A stretch of DNA of 64,000 nt from Streptomyces sp. NBC_00582 (GTDB lineage: Bacteria; Actinomycetota; Actinomycetes; Streptomycetales; Streptomycetaceae): assembly GCF_036345155.1 (NCBI RefSeq), contig NZ_CP107772.1:8680001-8744000 (forward strand). The letters are read 5' to 3'. Position 1 is the first letter of the stretch. Each line of letters begins with the position of its first letter. Shown here piece after piece: positions 45,084-53,709 of this stretch. The notes under the pieces were generated by a model that worked only from the letters and a program-made list of their open reading frames with translations, was not told where the DNA came from and ran no database searches. Position numbers and translations under genes: made by a program.

Positions 45084-45112
45084 TCGAGGGGCGGACGAGG
45101 CGCGGGGGACCG

Positions 45113-45853
45113 TCAGTCGGCCGTCTTGCGTGCAAGGGCGTTGTTGCCGATCGAGTTGTGCACGCTGAAGCTCACGGCGTCCGAGCGGTAGCGGTCGTCG
45201 GACCACTCCACGGGGCGGCCCTCGTGGGTCGTGGTGACCCGGCGGACCCTCAGCAGGGGGCTGGTGCGGCGGACACCGAGGAGGTCGGCGTCCTGGGCGC
45301 TCGCCGCCACCGCGTCGATGACGTGCTCGCCGTAGGCGAAGACCAGCCCGGTGTCGTCCAGCAGGCGCTGGGTCACCGAGGGGCAGTCCGGCTCGATCGA
45401 CTCGACGGCGGGGGAGATCCAGTCCGCGTAGACCGTCCGCTCCAGGAGGACCGGTTCGCCGTCCAGACCGCGCACCCGCAGGACGTGCAACACCTCGGTG
45501 CCGAGGGGGAGTTGGAGGCGGACGGCGTCCTCGTGGGTCGCCGGACGGTACTGCTGGGCCACCACCTGGCCGGTCGCCTCGCGGCCCATGGCCCGCGCCC
45601 ACTGGGCGAAGCTGCGCAGCTCCGCGAAGCTCTGGCTGCGACGGCTGGCCAGCACCACCCGCCGGGCGCCCTGGCGGGAGCCGATGAGCCCCTCGGCGGT
45701 CAGCGCCGCCACGGCCTGGCGGACCGTCCCGCGAGAGACTCCGTAGCGGGCCGCGAGGTCGGTCTCGGCGGGCAGCCGGGCGCCCACCGTGTACTCCTCG
45801 CGGTCGATAGCCCGGCGCAGCTCGTCGGCGATCTCCTCGTGTCGGGCCGCCAT
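45113..45853 (-). CDS. GntR family regulator, HutC/UTRA subfamily
   Basis: A 246-residue repressor: winged helix at residues about 5-70 (AARYGVSRGTVRQAVAALTAEGLI) and a C-terminal UTRA ligand-binding domain. The ATG at 45853 is preceded by GAAGGGGAAG. It is divergent from the ABC importer operon and the intervening 220 bases hold a palindrome typical of this family. PhnR/PhnF regulators of phosphonate uptake belong to the same subfamily, which together with the phosphatase at the operon end suggests a phosphorus-containing ligand. Confidence 0.88.
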   Translation of the reverse strand: MAARHEEIADELRRAIDREEYTVGARLPAETDLAARYGVSRGTVRQAVAALTAEGLIGSRQGARRVVLASRRSQSFAELRSFAQWARAMGREATGQVVAQQYRPATHEDAVRLQLPLGTEVLHVLRVRGLDGEPVLLERTVYADWISPAVESIEPDCPSVTQRLLDDTGLVFAYGEHVIDAVAASAQDADLLGVRRTSPLLRVRRVTTTHEGRPVEWSDDRYRSDAVSFSVHNSIGNNALARKTAD

Positions 45854-46006
45854 GCTTCCCCTTCGCTCTTGGCTGCTGTGCACAGCCTGACCAGCCTAGT
45901 CGACATCGAAACGTGAGGAAGGGCAGCCCGGAGTGTCCGCGAAATAAGGGATCAGGGTTTCGCCGGAGTTTACCGGGGGGACATCAGCGGCGTGGTTACT
46001 GAGGCC

Positions 46007-46024
46007 AACTTGTTCAGACAAGTT
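46007..46024. promoter_or_regulatory. candidate GntR operator before the ABC operon
   Basis: AACTTGT, four bases, then ACAAGTT: a perfect 7-bp inverted repeat 49 bases before the binding-protein start. The TTGT...ACAA form is typical of HutC/UTRA-type GntR operators, and the regulator is encoded divergently. Confidence 0.7.
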
Positions 46025-46073
46025 CGCCCCGTCTCCTGATCTCCCGCACCCTCGCGCGTCCCCTGGAGAAGCC

Positions 46074-47219
46074 GTGACCGTGTCCCTGCCGAGAACCGCA
46101 GCCCTCGGTGTCATCGCCACCCTCGCCCTGAGCGCCTGTGGCGCCGCCCCCGACAACTCCACGACCACCGCCGACGGCAAGAACGCCGCCACGGCCACCT
46201 CCGCCGCCGACTTCGGGGGCCTCGACGCCCTGGTGAAGGCCGCGAAGAAGGAGGGCAAGCTCAACGCCATCGCCCTGCCCCGCGACTGGGCCAACTACGG
46301 CGCCCTCATCGACGGCTTCGAGAAGAAGTACGGCATCGAGATCGCCGTGGAGAACCCGGACGGCTCCAGCCAGGACGAGATCAACGCCGTGACCTCCCGC
46401 AAGGGCCAGGACCGCGCGCCGGACGTCCTCGACCTCGGCAGCTCCTTCGCCCTGAGCGCCGCCCAGCAGGGGCTGCTCGCGCCGTACAAGGTCGCCTCGT
46501 TCGCCGACATCCCCGAGGGCCAGAAGGACGCGCAGGCCCGCTGGTACAACGACTACGGCGGCTACATCTCCATCGGCTGCGACGCCAAGCGCGTCAAGAC
46601 CTGCCCCACCACCTTCGCCGACCTGCTCAAGCCGCAGTACAAGGGCCAGGTCGCCCTCAACGGCAACCCCACCAAGTCCGGCTCCGCCTTCGGCGGCGTC
46701 TACGCGGCGGCGCTCGCGAACGGCGGCTCCTTCGACGACATCCAGCCCGGCCTCGACTTCTTCGCCAAGCTGAAGAAGAACGGCAACTACACGCCCGTCG
46801 AGTCCACCCCGGCCACCGTCGAGAAGGGTGAGACCCCGATCAGCATCGACTGGGACTACCTCAACGCCGGATACGCCGACGAGTTCAAGTCCAAGGGCGT
46901 CGACTGGAAGGTCGCCGTCCCGACCGACGGTCAGTTCTCCCAGTTCTACTCCCAGGCCGTCAACAAGGACGCCCCGCACCCGGCGGCCGCCCGGCTGTGG
47001 CAGGAGTACCTCTACAGCGCCGAGGGCCAGAACCTCTGGCTCAAGGGCTACGCCCGCCCGGTTCTGATGACCGCCCTGGAGAAGGCCGGCACCCTCGACA
47101 AGACGGCCGCCGCCAAGCTGCCCGAGGTCTCCGGCACGCCGACCTTCCCGACCGAGGACCAGCAGAGCAAGGCCAAGACGGTGCTCGGCCAGGGCTGGGC
47201 GAAGGCCGTCTCCGGATGA
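46074..47219 (+). CDS. ABC transporter substrate-binding lipoprotein
   Basis: A 381-residue extracellular solute-binding protein. The lipobox LALSAC places the acylated Cys at about residue 22. The body follows the group that carries iron, spermidine, thiamine or 2-aminoethylphosphonate (type-1 binding fold). The GTG at 46074 has GGAGAAG before it. Its stop overlaps the permease ATG as ATGA. The phosphatase fusion at the operon end favours an organophosphorus ligand. Confidence 0.88.
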   Translation: MTVSLPRTAALGVIATLALSACGAAPDNSTTTADGKNAATATSAADFGGLDALVKAAKKEGKLNAIALPRDWANYGALIDGFEKKYGIEIAVENPDGSSQDEINAVTSRKGQDRAPDVLDLGSSFALSAAQQGLLAPYKVASFADIPEGQKDAQARWYNDYGGYISIGCDAKRVKTCPTTFADLLKPQYKGQVALNGNPTKSGSAFGGVYAAALANGGSFDDIQPGLDFFAKLKKNGNYTPVESTPATVEKGETPISIDWDYLNAGYADEFKSKGVDWKVAVPTDGQFSQFYSQAVNKDAPHPAAARLWQEYLYSAEGQNLWLKGYARPVLMTALEKAGTLDKTAAAKLPEVSGTPTFPTEDQQSKAKTVLGQGWAKAVSG

Positions 47220-48112
47220 CGGCCACCGCCGTACGGGTCGACTCGGCGCCCACCGCTGCGGTGAAGCGGCGGCGCCGGTCGCTCGGCTGGCTCGCCGTCG
47301 TCCCGCTGCTCGTCTTCACCGCGCTCGCCTTCGGGCTGCCCGCCCTGGCCATGCTCGACGGCGCGTTCACCGTCAAGGACCCGGCCGACGGGGCCACCGC
47401 GTACACCACCGCCAATCTGACGGCCTCGCTGCAGGGGGCGTATCTGACCGCCCTGCTCGGCAGCGTGAAGCTGTCGGCCGTCTCCGCCGCCCTCGGCGCG
47501 CTGCTCGGGCTCCCGCTGGCCCAGGCCGTCGTCACCTCCCGCTTCCGCGCCCTGCGCGAGGCCGTGCTCACCGCGTCCGGCGTCCTCGCCAACTTCGGCG
47601 GCGTCCCGCTGGCCTTCGCCTTCGTCGCCACCCTCGGCAACGCGGGCGTCCTCACCCGCCATCTGGGCCTCGCCGACAAGGGCTGGGACCTCTACAGCTT
47701 CTGGGGCCTGGTGATCGTCTACCTGTACTTCCTGATCCCGCTGATGGTCCTCACCATCACCCCGGCCCTGGAGGGCCTGCGCACCCAGTGGCGCGAGGCC
47801 GCCCAGAACAACGGCGCGACCCCCGTGCAGTACTGGCGGCACGTGGCCCTGCCCGTGCTGCTGCCCTCACTGCTCGGCGGGCTCGTGCTGCTGTTCGGCA
47901 GCGCCTTCGCGGCCTACGCCACCGCCGCCGCGATGGTCGGCAGCTCCATCCCGCTGGTCACCCTCCAGATCGCCGACGCCATCTCCGGCAACGTCCTGGT
48001 CGGCCAGGAGAACGTGGCGCTCGCCCTCAGCCTCGACATGGTCCTGGTCGCCGGGCTGGTCATGGCCGTGTACCTGCCCCTGCAACGGAGGAGCGCGCGA
48101 TGGCTCGCCTGA
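47216..48112 (+). CDS. ABC transporter permease
   Basis: A 298-residue inner-membrane permease with six helices. The coupling-helix EAA motif is WREAAQNNGATPVQYWRHVALPVLLP. Its ATG overlaps the binding-protein stop, and its stop is inside the second permease gene (13-base overlap). It forms the channel with the next gene product. Confidence 0.9.
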   Translation: MTATAVRVDSAPTAAVKRRRRSLGWLAVVPLLVFTALAFGLPALAMLDGAFTVKDPADGATAYTTANLTASLQGAYLTALLGSVKLSAVSAALGALLGLPLAQAVVTSRFRALREAVLTASGVLANFGGVPLAFAFVATLGNAGVLTRHLGLADKGWDLYSFWGLVIVYLYFLIPLMVLTITPALEGLRTQWREAAQNNGATPVQYWRHVALPVLLPSLLGGLVLLFGSAFAAYATAAAMVGSSIPLVTLQIADAISGNVLVGQENVALALSLDMVLVAGLVMAVYLPLQRRSARWLA

Positions 48113-48912
48113 CCCTGTGGCGGTGGGGCGTCCTCGGCCTCGCCGGACTGTACTTCCTGGTCCCGCTCGCCGCGTCCGTCGTCTTCACCGTCGACGTGCC
48201 CGGCCAGGGCGTCACCTTCGACGCCTACACCCAGATCTTCTCCACCGACGGCTTCACCTCCAGCCTGCTGCTCTCGCTGGAACTGGCCGCCGCCACCATC
48301 GCCCTCGTCCTGCTGCTGATGGTGCCCGCCATGGTCGCGCTCCGGCTCGGCGCGCCCCGGCTGCGGCCGGTCGTCGAGGTGGTGTGCTCGCTGCCGCTGG
48401 TCGTCCCGCCGATCGCGTTCGTCGCCGGCATCGGGACCGTGCTCAAGTGGGGGCCGGACCACCTCTCGCGGACCCCGCTGTTCCAGACCTTCGTGGCGAT
48501 CCAGAACCCCGACTTCCCGTTCGTCCTCGTTCTCGCGTACGTCGTGATGGCGCTGCCGTTCGTGTACCGGGCCCTGGACGCCGGACTGCGCGCCGTCGAC
48601 GTCCGCACCCTCGTCGAGGCCGCCCGCAGCTGCGGCGCGGGCTGGCCGCAGGCGCTGGTCCGGGCCGTCCTGCCCAATCTGCGCGGGGCCCTGCTCAACG
48701 CCTCCTTCCTCACCCTGGCCCTGGTGCTCGGTGAGTTCACCGTGGCCCAACTGCTCGGCTTCCAGCCCTTCGCCGTGTGGATCGTGAACGTCAGCGGCTC
48801 CCAGGCCCAGCTGTCCGTCGCCGTGTCCGTGCTGAGCCTGCTCGTGACATGGGTCCTGCTCCTCGCGCTCGCCGGTGCCGGTGGGCGTACCCGAACCGCA
48901 TCCCGGGGATGA
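48100..48912 (+). CDS. ABC transporter permease, second subunit
   Basis: A 270-residue permease with six helices and the EAA motif LVEAARSCGAGWPQALVRAVLPNL. The ATG at 48100 has GGAGGAG before it and overlaps the first permease gene. Together they make a heterodimeric importer channel of the PhnUV/PotBC/ThiP kind. Confidence 0.9.
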   Translation: MARLTLWRWGVLGLAGLYFLVPLAASVVFTVDVPGQGVTFDAYTQIFSTDGFTSSLLLSLELAAATIALVLLLMVPAMVALRLGAPRLRPVVEVVCSLPLVVPPIAFVAGIGTVLKWGPDHLSRTPLFQTFVAIQNPDFPFVLVLAYVVMALPFVYRALDAGLRAVDVRTLVEAARSCGAGWPQALVRAVLPNLRGALLNASFLTLALVLGEFTVAQLLGFQPFAVWIVNVSGSQAQLSVAVSVLSLLVTWVLLLALAGAGGRTRTASRG

Positions 48913-48915
48913 ACC

Positions 48916-49989
48916 ATGACCGTGACCGCGCCCGACAAGACGGCGACGACCGCAGCCACCGTGGAATTCCGGGGCCTGCGCAGGGAGTTCGGGCCGACCG
49001 TCGCCCTCGACGGACTCGACCTGACCGTCCGCCCCGGTGAACTCCTCGCCCTGCTCGGCCCCTCCGGCTGCGGCAAGACCACCGCGCTGCGCATGCTCGC
49101 CGGCTTCGAACACCCCGACGCCGGCGAGGTGCTGATCGACGGCGAGGACGTCACCCGGATCCCGGCGCACCGCCGTGACGCGGGGATGGTCTTCCAGTCG
49201 TACAGCCTCTTCCCGCACCTCGACGCGCTCGACAACGTGGCCTTCGGACTGCGCATGCGCAAGGTCCGCACCGCCGAACGACGGTCACGTGCCGCCGAGT
49301 TGCTGGAGCTGGTCGGTCTCGCCGACAAGGGCGGCCGGTTCCCGCACCAGCTCTCCGGCGGCCAGCAGCAGCGCGTCGCCCTGGCCCGCGCCCTCGCCCT
49401 GCGCCCGCGCGTCCTGCTCCTGGACGAGCCGCTGTCCGCGCTCGACGCCAAGGTGCGGCTGAGCCTGCGCGAGGAGATCCGGCGGCTCCAGCAGGACCTC
49501 GGCATCACCACCCTGTTCGTCACCCACGACCAGGAGGAGGCCCTGTCCATGGCGGACCGGGTCGCCGTGATGCACGCCGGGCGGCTCGAACAGTGCGCGC
49601 CGCCCGCCGAGTTGTACGGCCGGCCCGCCACCGCCTTCGTCGCCGAGTTCGTCGGCACGATGAGCCGGATACCCGGCCGGCTCACCGACGGTGGCGTCGA
49701 GGTGCTCGGGCAGCGGCTGCCCGTCGACGGACCCGTGCCGGCCGGCACCGACGTCGACGTGCTGGTGCGGCCCGAGGCGGTCGGCGTGCGCGCCGACGGC
49801 GACGGGCACGCGCGCGTGGTCGCCACGTCCTTCCTGGGCGCCGCCGTCCGCGTCACCGTCCGGCTCGCCGACGGCACCGAGGTGAAGGCCGACCTGCCCG
49901 CCCACGAGGCCGGCGACCTCGCCGCCGGGACCGCCGTCACCGTGTCGCTGCCCGAGCGTCCGGTCCTGGTCGCCGCACGTACCCCCTGA
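48916..49989 (+). CDS. ABC transporter ATP-binding protein
   Basis: A 357-residue importer ATPase. Walker A is GPSGCGKTT near residue 50, the signature is LSGGQQQR near 145, Walker B is VLLLDEPLSALD, and the switch His is in THDQEEA. A C-terminal regulatory TOBE-like domain follows from about residue 240. It begins 3 bases after the second permease stop and powers the importer. Confidence 0.92.
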   Translation: MTVTAPDKTATTAATVEFRGLRREFGPTVALDGLDLTVRPGELLALLGPSGCGKTTALRMLAGFEHPDAGEVLIDGEDVTRIPAHRRDAGMVFQSYSLFPHLDALDNVAFGLRMRKVRTAERRSRAAELLELVGLADKGGRFPHQLSGGQQQRVALARALALRPRVLLLDEPLSALDAKVRLSLREEIRRLQQDLGITTLFVTHDQEEALSMADRVAVMHAGRLEQCAPPAELYGRPATAFVAEFVGTMSRIPGRLTDGGVEVLGQRLPVDGPVPAGTDVDVLVRPEAVGVRADGDGHARVVATSFLGAAVRVTVRLADGTEVKADLPAHEAGDLAAGTAVTVSLPERPVLVAARTP

Positions 49990-50028
49990 TGCCCGCTCCT
50001 CACCTCCCCCCCACCGCGCAGAAAGAGT

Positions 50029-51504
50029 GTGACCGTGACGCGACTCCCGCTCCAGGCCGTCCTGTTCGACATGGACGGCACGCTCGTCGACACCGAGCGG
50101 CTGTGGTGGGAGGCGGTGGAACGGGTGGCCGGCCGGGCCCTGACGGAGGCGGACCAGCCGGAGGTGCTCGGCCGGCCGGTGGAGCACACCGCCGCCTGGC
50201 TGGCCGCGGCGACGGGCCGGCCGGCCGCGGACCTCGCCGACACCCTCCACCGGGAGTTCGCCGACCGGGTGCGCGCCGACATCGTGCCCCGCCCCGGCGC
50301 GCTCGCCCTGCTCGACGCCCTGGCCCGCGACGGCGTCCCCACGGCCCTGGTCACCGCCTCCCCGCGGGCCGTCGCCGACACCGTCCTCGAAGCCCTCGGC
50401 GCCCACCGCTTCGCGATCTCCGTGACCGCCGACGACACCGCGCACACCAAGCCCGCCCCCGACCCCTACCTCGCCGCCTGCCGCGCCCTCGGGGTCCACC
50501 CCGCGGCCTGCGTCGCCGTCGAGGACACCGAGACCGGGGTCGCCTCCGCCGAGGCGGCGGGCTGCGCGGTCCTCGCGGTGCCCTCGCTCGCCCCCATCGG
50601 CCCCGCCCCCGGCCGCACCGTGCTGACCAGCCTGGAGGGCGTGACCCCGGAGCGGCTGCGCGCGCTGACGCCGGCCCGGCTGCGCGTCATGACCTGGAAC
50701 CTCTGGTACGGCGGCACCAAGGTCCACGACCACCGGGCCAAGCAGCTCAAGGTCATCACCGAGACCGAGGTCGACGTGGTCGGACTGCAGGAGACGTACG
50801 GCGCCGCCGCCGAGGAGCTCGCCGAGGCGCTCGGCTGGCACCACCACCGGGCCGGCGACAACCTCGGCGTGATCAGCCGCCACCCGATCACCGCCGCCCT
50901 CGGCGACCCGGAGGTGGGGTTCTACGGGGCGGCCGGGGTCCGGCTCGACGTGGCCGGCACCGAGGTCGACGTCTGGACGGTCCACCTCGACTACACGCCG
51001 TACGGCCCCTACAAGGCGGCCTTCGACGGGCTGCCGGCGGCCGAGCTGATCGCCCACGAGGAGGTGCGGCTCGCCCAGATGAAGGACGCCCTCGGCCGGC
51101 TCGACCCCGCGCTGCCGGTCGTCCTCGTCGGCGACTTCAACAGCCCCTCCCACCTGGACCGGCCGGACGTGGAGTGGCCGGTGACCGGGGCGGCCGAGCG
51201 GGCGGGTCTCGCCGACTCCTACCGCGAGGCCCACCCCGACCCCGTCCGGGACCCCGGACACACCTGGTCGCCGGTCCACGCCGAGCACGAGGACGGCAGC
51301 GGCCGCCCCGAACCCCAGGACCGGATCGACTTCGTGCTCCACCGGGGCGGTCTGCGGGTGCTGGACTCCCGGACGTACGTCAGCGGCGACCCCCGGCCCT
51401 GGCCGGACGTCGAGGACAACGACTGGCCCTCCGACCACGCGGCGGTGATCACCACCTTCGCGGTCCCCGGAAACCCGCTGGGCACCGAGCCGGACGGTGT
51501 CTAA
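50029..51504 (+). CDS. bifunctional HAD-family phosphatase / endonuclease-exonuclease-phosphatase (EEP) fusion
   Basis: A 491-residue two-domain protein. Residues 1-215 are a HAD hydrolase with nucleophile Asp14 in DMDGT, TAS (motif II), the Lys in TKPAPDPY and VEDTETG. Residues about 220-480 are an EEP metal-dependent phosphoesterase with MTWNLWYGG, LQETYG, VGDFNSPS and the NDWPSDHAAV ending. Both active sites look complete. No stop or start separates the domains, and I know of no common fusion of this type. It ends the importer operon and likely removes or cleaves phosphate esters brought in. Nuclease activity is an alternative for the second domain. Confidence 0.85.
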   Translation: MTVTRLPLQAVLFDMDGTLVDTERLWWEAVERVAGRALTEADQPEVLGRPVEHTAAWLAAATGRPAADLADTLHREFADRVRADIVPRPGALALLDALARDGVPTALVTASPRAVADTVLEALGAHRFAISVTADDTAHTKPAPDPYLAACRALGVHPAACVAVEDTETGVASAEAAGCAVLAVPSLAPIGPAPGRTVLTSLEGVTPERLRALTPARLRVMTWNLWYGGTKVHDHRAKQLKVITETEVDVVGLQETYGAAAEELAEALGWHHHRAGDNLGVISRHPITAALGDPEVGFYGAAGVRLDVAGTEVDVWTVHLDYTPYGPYKAAFDGLPAAELIAHEEVRLAQMKDALGRLDPALPVVLVGDFNSPSHLDRPDVEWPVTGAAERAGLADSYREAHPDPVRDPGHTWSPVHAEHEDGSGRPEPQDRIDFVLHRGGLRVLDSRTYVSGDPRPWPDVEDNDWPSDHAAVITTFAVPGNPLGTEPDGV

Positions 51505-51601
51505 CATCGGGGGCATGACCTGGCGACATTGATCCACCACCGGCCCCGGCACCCGTCGACTGACCGCCACGCTGTACGCGTACGCGTTCCTCGACGAGTT
51601 C

Positions 51602-52696
51602 GTGCTGCTCTACCCGGTGTACGCGCTGCTGTTCGCGGACACCGGGCTGTCCGTCGGGGAGATCTCCTCCCTCTTCGTCCTGTGGTCGCTGACCGGCCTC
51701 CTGCTGGAGGTGCCCTCCGGCGCCTGGGCGGACGCCGTCTCCCGCCGGCTGCTGCTGTGGCTGGGCCCGCTGCTGGGCGGTGCCGGCTTCGCCCTGTGGG
51801 TGCTCGTCCCGTCGTTCTGGGCCTTCGCCGCCGGATTCGTCCTGTGGGGCGTGCGCGGAGCACTGGGTTCCGGCGCGCTGGAGGCGCTGGTCTACGAGGA
51901 GCTGGAGCGGCTCGGCGCGGCGGACCGGTACGCGGGCGTCATGGGCCGGTCCCACGCGGCGGGCCAGGTGGCCGTGATGGCGGCGATGGGTCTGGCCGGC
52001 CCGGTCCTCGCCGTGGGCGGCTATCCGGCGGTCGGCGCGGCGAGCGTCCTGGCCTGTCTGCTGTGCGCCGCGACGGCGACCCGCTTCCCGGAGCACCGGA
52101 CCCCCACGGACCAGGACGAGAGCTGGGCGGCGACCCTGCGGACCGGGCTCGCCGACGCCCGCCGTGACCGTCCGGTGCGCGGCGCCCTGCTGCTCGTCCC
52201 GGCCGTGGCGGCGGTGTGGGGCGCCCTCGACGAGTACACCTCCCTGCTGGTGCGGGACACCGGTGTGCCCGAGGCGGCCGTCCCCTACTGGCTGATGCTG
52301 ATCTGGGCCGGGGTCACGGCCGGCAGCCTGCTGTCCGGCCCCGCCGAACGCCTGGGTCCGACCGCACTCGCCACCCTCCTCACCGGCTCCGCGCTGACCC
52401 TGGCCGCCGGCGCGCTCATCGGCACCCCCGCCGGTATCACCCTCGTCGCCCTCGCCTTCGGCGGCTTCCAGCTGGCGACCGTCGTCGCCGACGCCCGGCT
52501 CCAGCGGCGCATCGACGGCACCGGCCGGGCCACCCTCACCTCGGTGGCGAGCCTCGGCACCGAGGTCCTCACCATCGGCGTCTACGGCGCGTACGGCGCC
52601 CTCGGCTCGACGTTCCCGCACGCCACGGTGTTCGCGCTGTGCGCGGTGCCGTACCTGGTGACGGCGGTGGCGGTGGCCCGGGGCAGGCGCGGGTGA
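51602..52696 (+). CDS. MFS transporter with disrupted or unclear start
   Basis: About 365 residues with 11-12 membrane helices and the loop motif GAWADAVSRRLLLW. The first standard start codon in frame (GTG, 51602) would cut into the first membrane helix, whose beginning (LTATLYAYAFLDEF) is encoded just upstream. An ATG at 51515 with a ribosome site (GGGGG) is in the same frame but meets a TGA at 51530, after five codons. Either a nonsense change has damaged the gene, or translation begins at a CTG at 51560 or 51572. Substrate unknown. Confidence 0.65.
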   Translation: MLLYPVYALLFADTGLSVGEISSLFVLWSLTGLLLEVPSGAWADAVSRRLLLWLGPLLGGAGFALWVLVPSFWAFAAGFVLWGVRGALGSGALEALVYEELERLGAADRYAGVMGRSHAAGQVAVMAAMGLAGPVLAVGGYPAVGAASVLACLLCAATATRFPEHRTPTDQDESWAATLRTGLADARRDRPVRGALLLVPAVAAVWGALDEYTSLLVRDTGVPEAAVPYWLMLIWAGVTAGSLLSGPAERLGPTALATLLTGSALTLAAGALIGTPAGITLVALAFGGFQLATVVADARLQRRIDGTGRATLTSVASLGTEVLTIGVYGAYGALGSTFPHATVFALCAVPYLVTAVAVARGRRG

Positions 52697-52702
52697 GGGC
52701 GC

Positions 52703-52762
52703 GCAACGAATCGCCGCGCCGTCGCCGTCGTACGCAACGATTCGCTCACCGGCGCGCAACGG
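52703..52762. repeat. three direct repeats ahead of the amide hydrolase/oxidase pair
   Basis: GCAACGA at 52703-52709 and 52734-52740 and GCAACGG at 52756-52762, each preceded by C or CG; the first two are followed by ATCG and TTCG. They lie 100-160 bases before 52866 and could be a regulator binding array. Confidence 0.5.
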
Positions 52763-52865
52763 CTCCTCCTTGTCCGGCCGGAGCGCGCGACCGTACCGTC
52801 TAGTGGGCCCCGGAAACCGTCCCGGCCGGCCCGCCCACCCCCCTTCCGCCCGGTGAGGACCCCGC

Positions 52866-53654
52866 ATGCGCACAGCCCTGCTCCAGAGCTCCGGCCGCCC
52901 CGGCTCGGCCGTCGAGAACCTCAAGGTCCTCGACGAGGCCGCGGGCCGGGCCGCCGCCGCGGGCGCCGGGCTGCTCGTCGCGCCGGAGATGTTCCTCACC
53001 GGCTACGCGATCGGCGACGACATCGCGCGCCTCGCCGAACCCGCCGACGGCGACTGGGCGGACGCGATCGCCGAGCTGGCGGCCCGGCACGGGATCGCCG
53101 TCGCCTACGGCTACCCCGAGCGCTCCGGCGAGACGGTCTACAACTCCGCGCAGCTCGTCTCCGCCGACGGCACCCGGCTCGCCAACCACCGCAAGACCCA
53201 CCTCTTCGGCTGCTTCGAACGCGACCACTTCACCCCGGGGGAGCGGACGGTCGTCCAGGCCGAGCTGGACGGGCTCACCGTCGGCCTGTTGATCTGCTAC
53301 GACGTCGAGTTCCCGGAGAACGTCCGCGCCCACGCCCTGGCCGGCACGGACCTCCTGCTCGTCCCGACCGCGCAGATGCACCCGTTCCAGTTCGTCGCCG
53401 AGTCGATGATCCCGGTGCGCGCCTTCGAGAACCAGATGTACGTCGCCTACGTCAACCGGGTCGGCCAGGAGGGCGAGTTCGAGTTCGTCGGGCTCTCCAC
53501 CCTCGCCGGCCCCGACGGGGTCGCCCGGGCCCGCGCCGGACGCGGCGAGCAGCTGGTGTTCGCCGACGCCGACCCCGCCTTCCTCGCCGCCTCCCGCGAG
53601 GCCAACCCGTATCTGCGGGACCGCCGCCCCGGCCTCTACGGGTCCCTCGTCTGA
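52866..53654 (+). CDS. carbon-nitrogen hydrolase (nitrilase superfamily), DavA-like amidase
   Basis: A 262-residue amidase with the nitrilase triad Glu41 (APEMFLTGY), Lys110 (HRKTHLFG) and Cys144 (LLICYDVEFPE). Length and several stretches (PEMFLTGY-x-IG, YGYPER, NSAQL, KTHLFG, ICYD-x-EFPEN) match DavA, 5-aminopentanamidase of Pseudomonas. The next gene is an amino-acid 2-monooxygenase, the DavB equivalent, so it would hydrolyse the amide that enzyme makes. If the amino acid is arginine or tryptophan the product would be 4-guanidinobutyrate or indole-acetate. Confidence 0.87.
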   Translation: MRTALLQSSGRPGSAVENLKVLDEAAGRAAAAGAGLLVAPEMFLTGYAIGDDIARLAEPADGDWADAIAELAARHGIAVAYGYPERSGETVYNSAQLVSADGTRLANHRKTHLFGCFERDHFTPGERTVVQAELDGLTVGLLICYDVEFPENVRAHALAGTDLLLVPTAQMHPFQFVAESMIPVRAFENQMYVAYVNRVGQEGEFEFVGLSTLAGPDGVARARAGRGEQLVFADADPAFLAASREANPYLRDRRPGLYGSLV

Positions 53655-53709
53655 ACCCCTCACCCCTGCTTTCCGCGCAAGTCCCTTCCGTGCAAGGAGT
53701 CCGTACCCC

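Noticed and set aside
50029..50690. Phosphonoacetaldehyde hydrolase PhnX for the HAD domain
   Set aside because: The motif DMDGTLVDTERLW is of the phosphoglucomutase-like group and lacks the PhnX form; phosphonatase activity is not supported.
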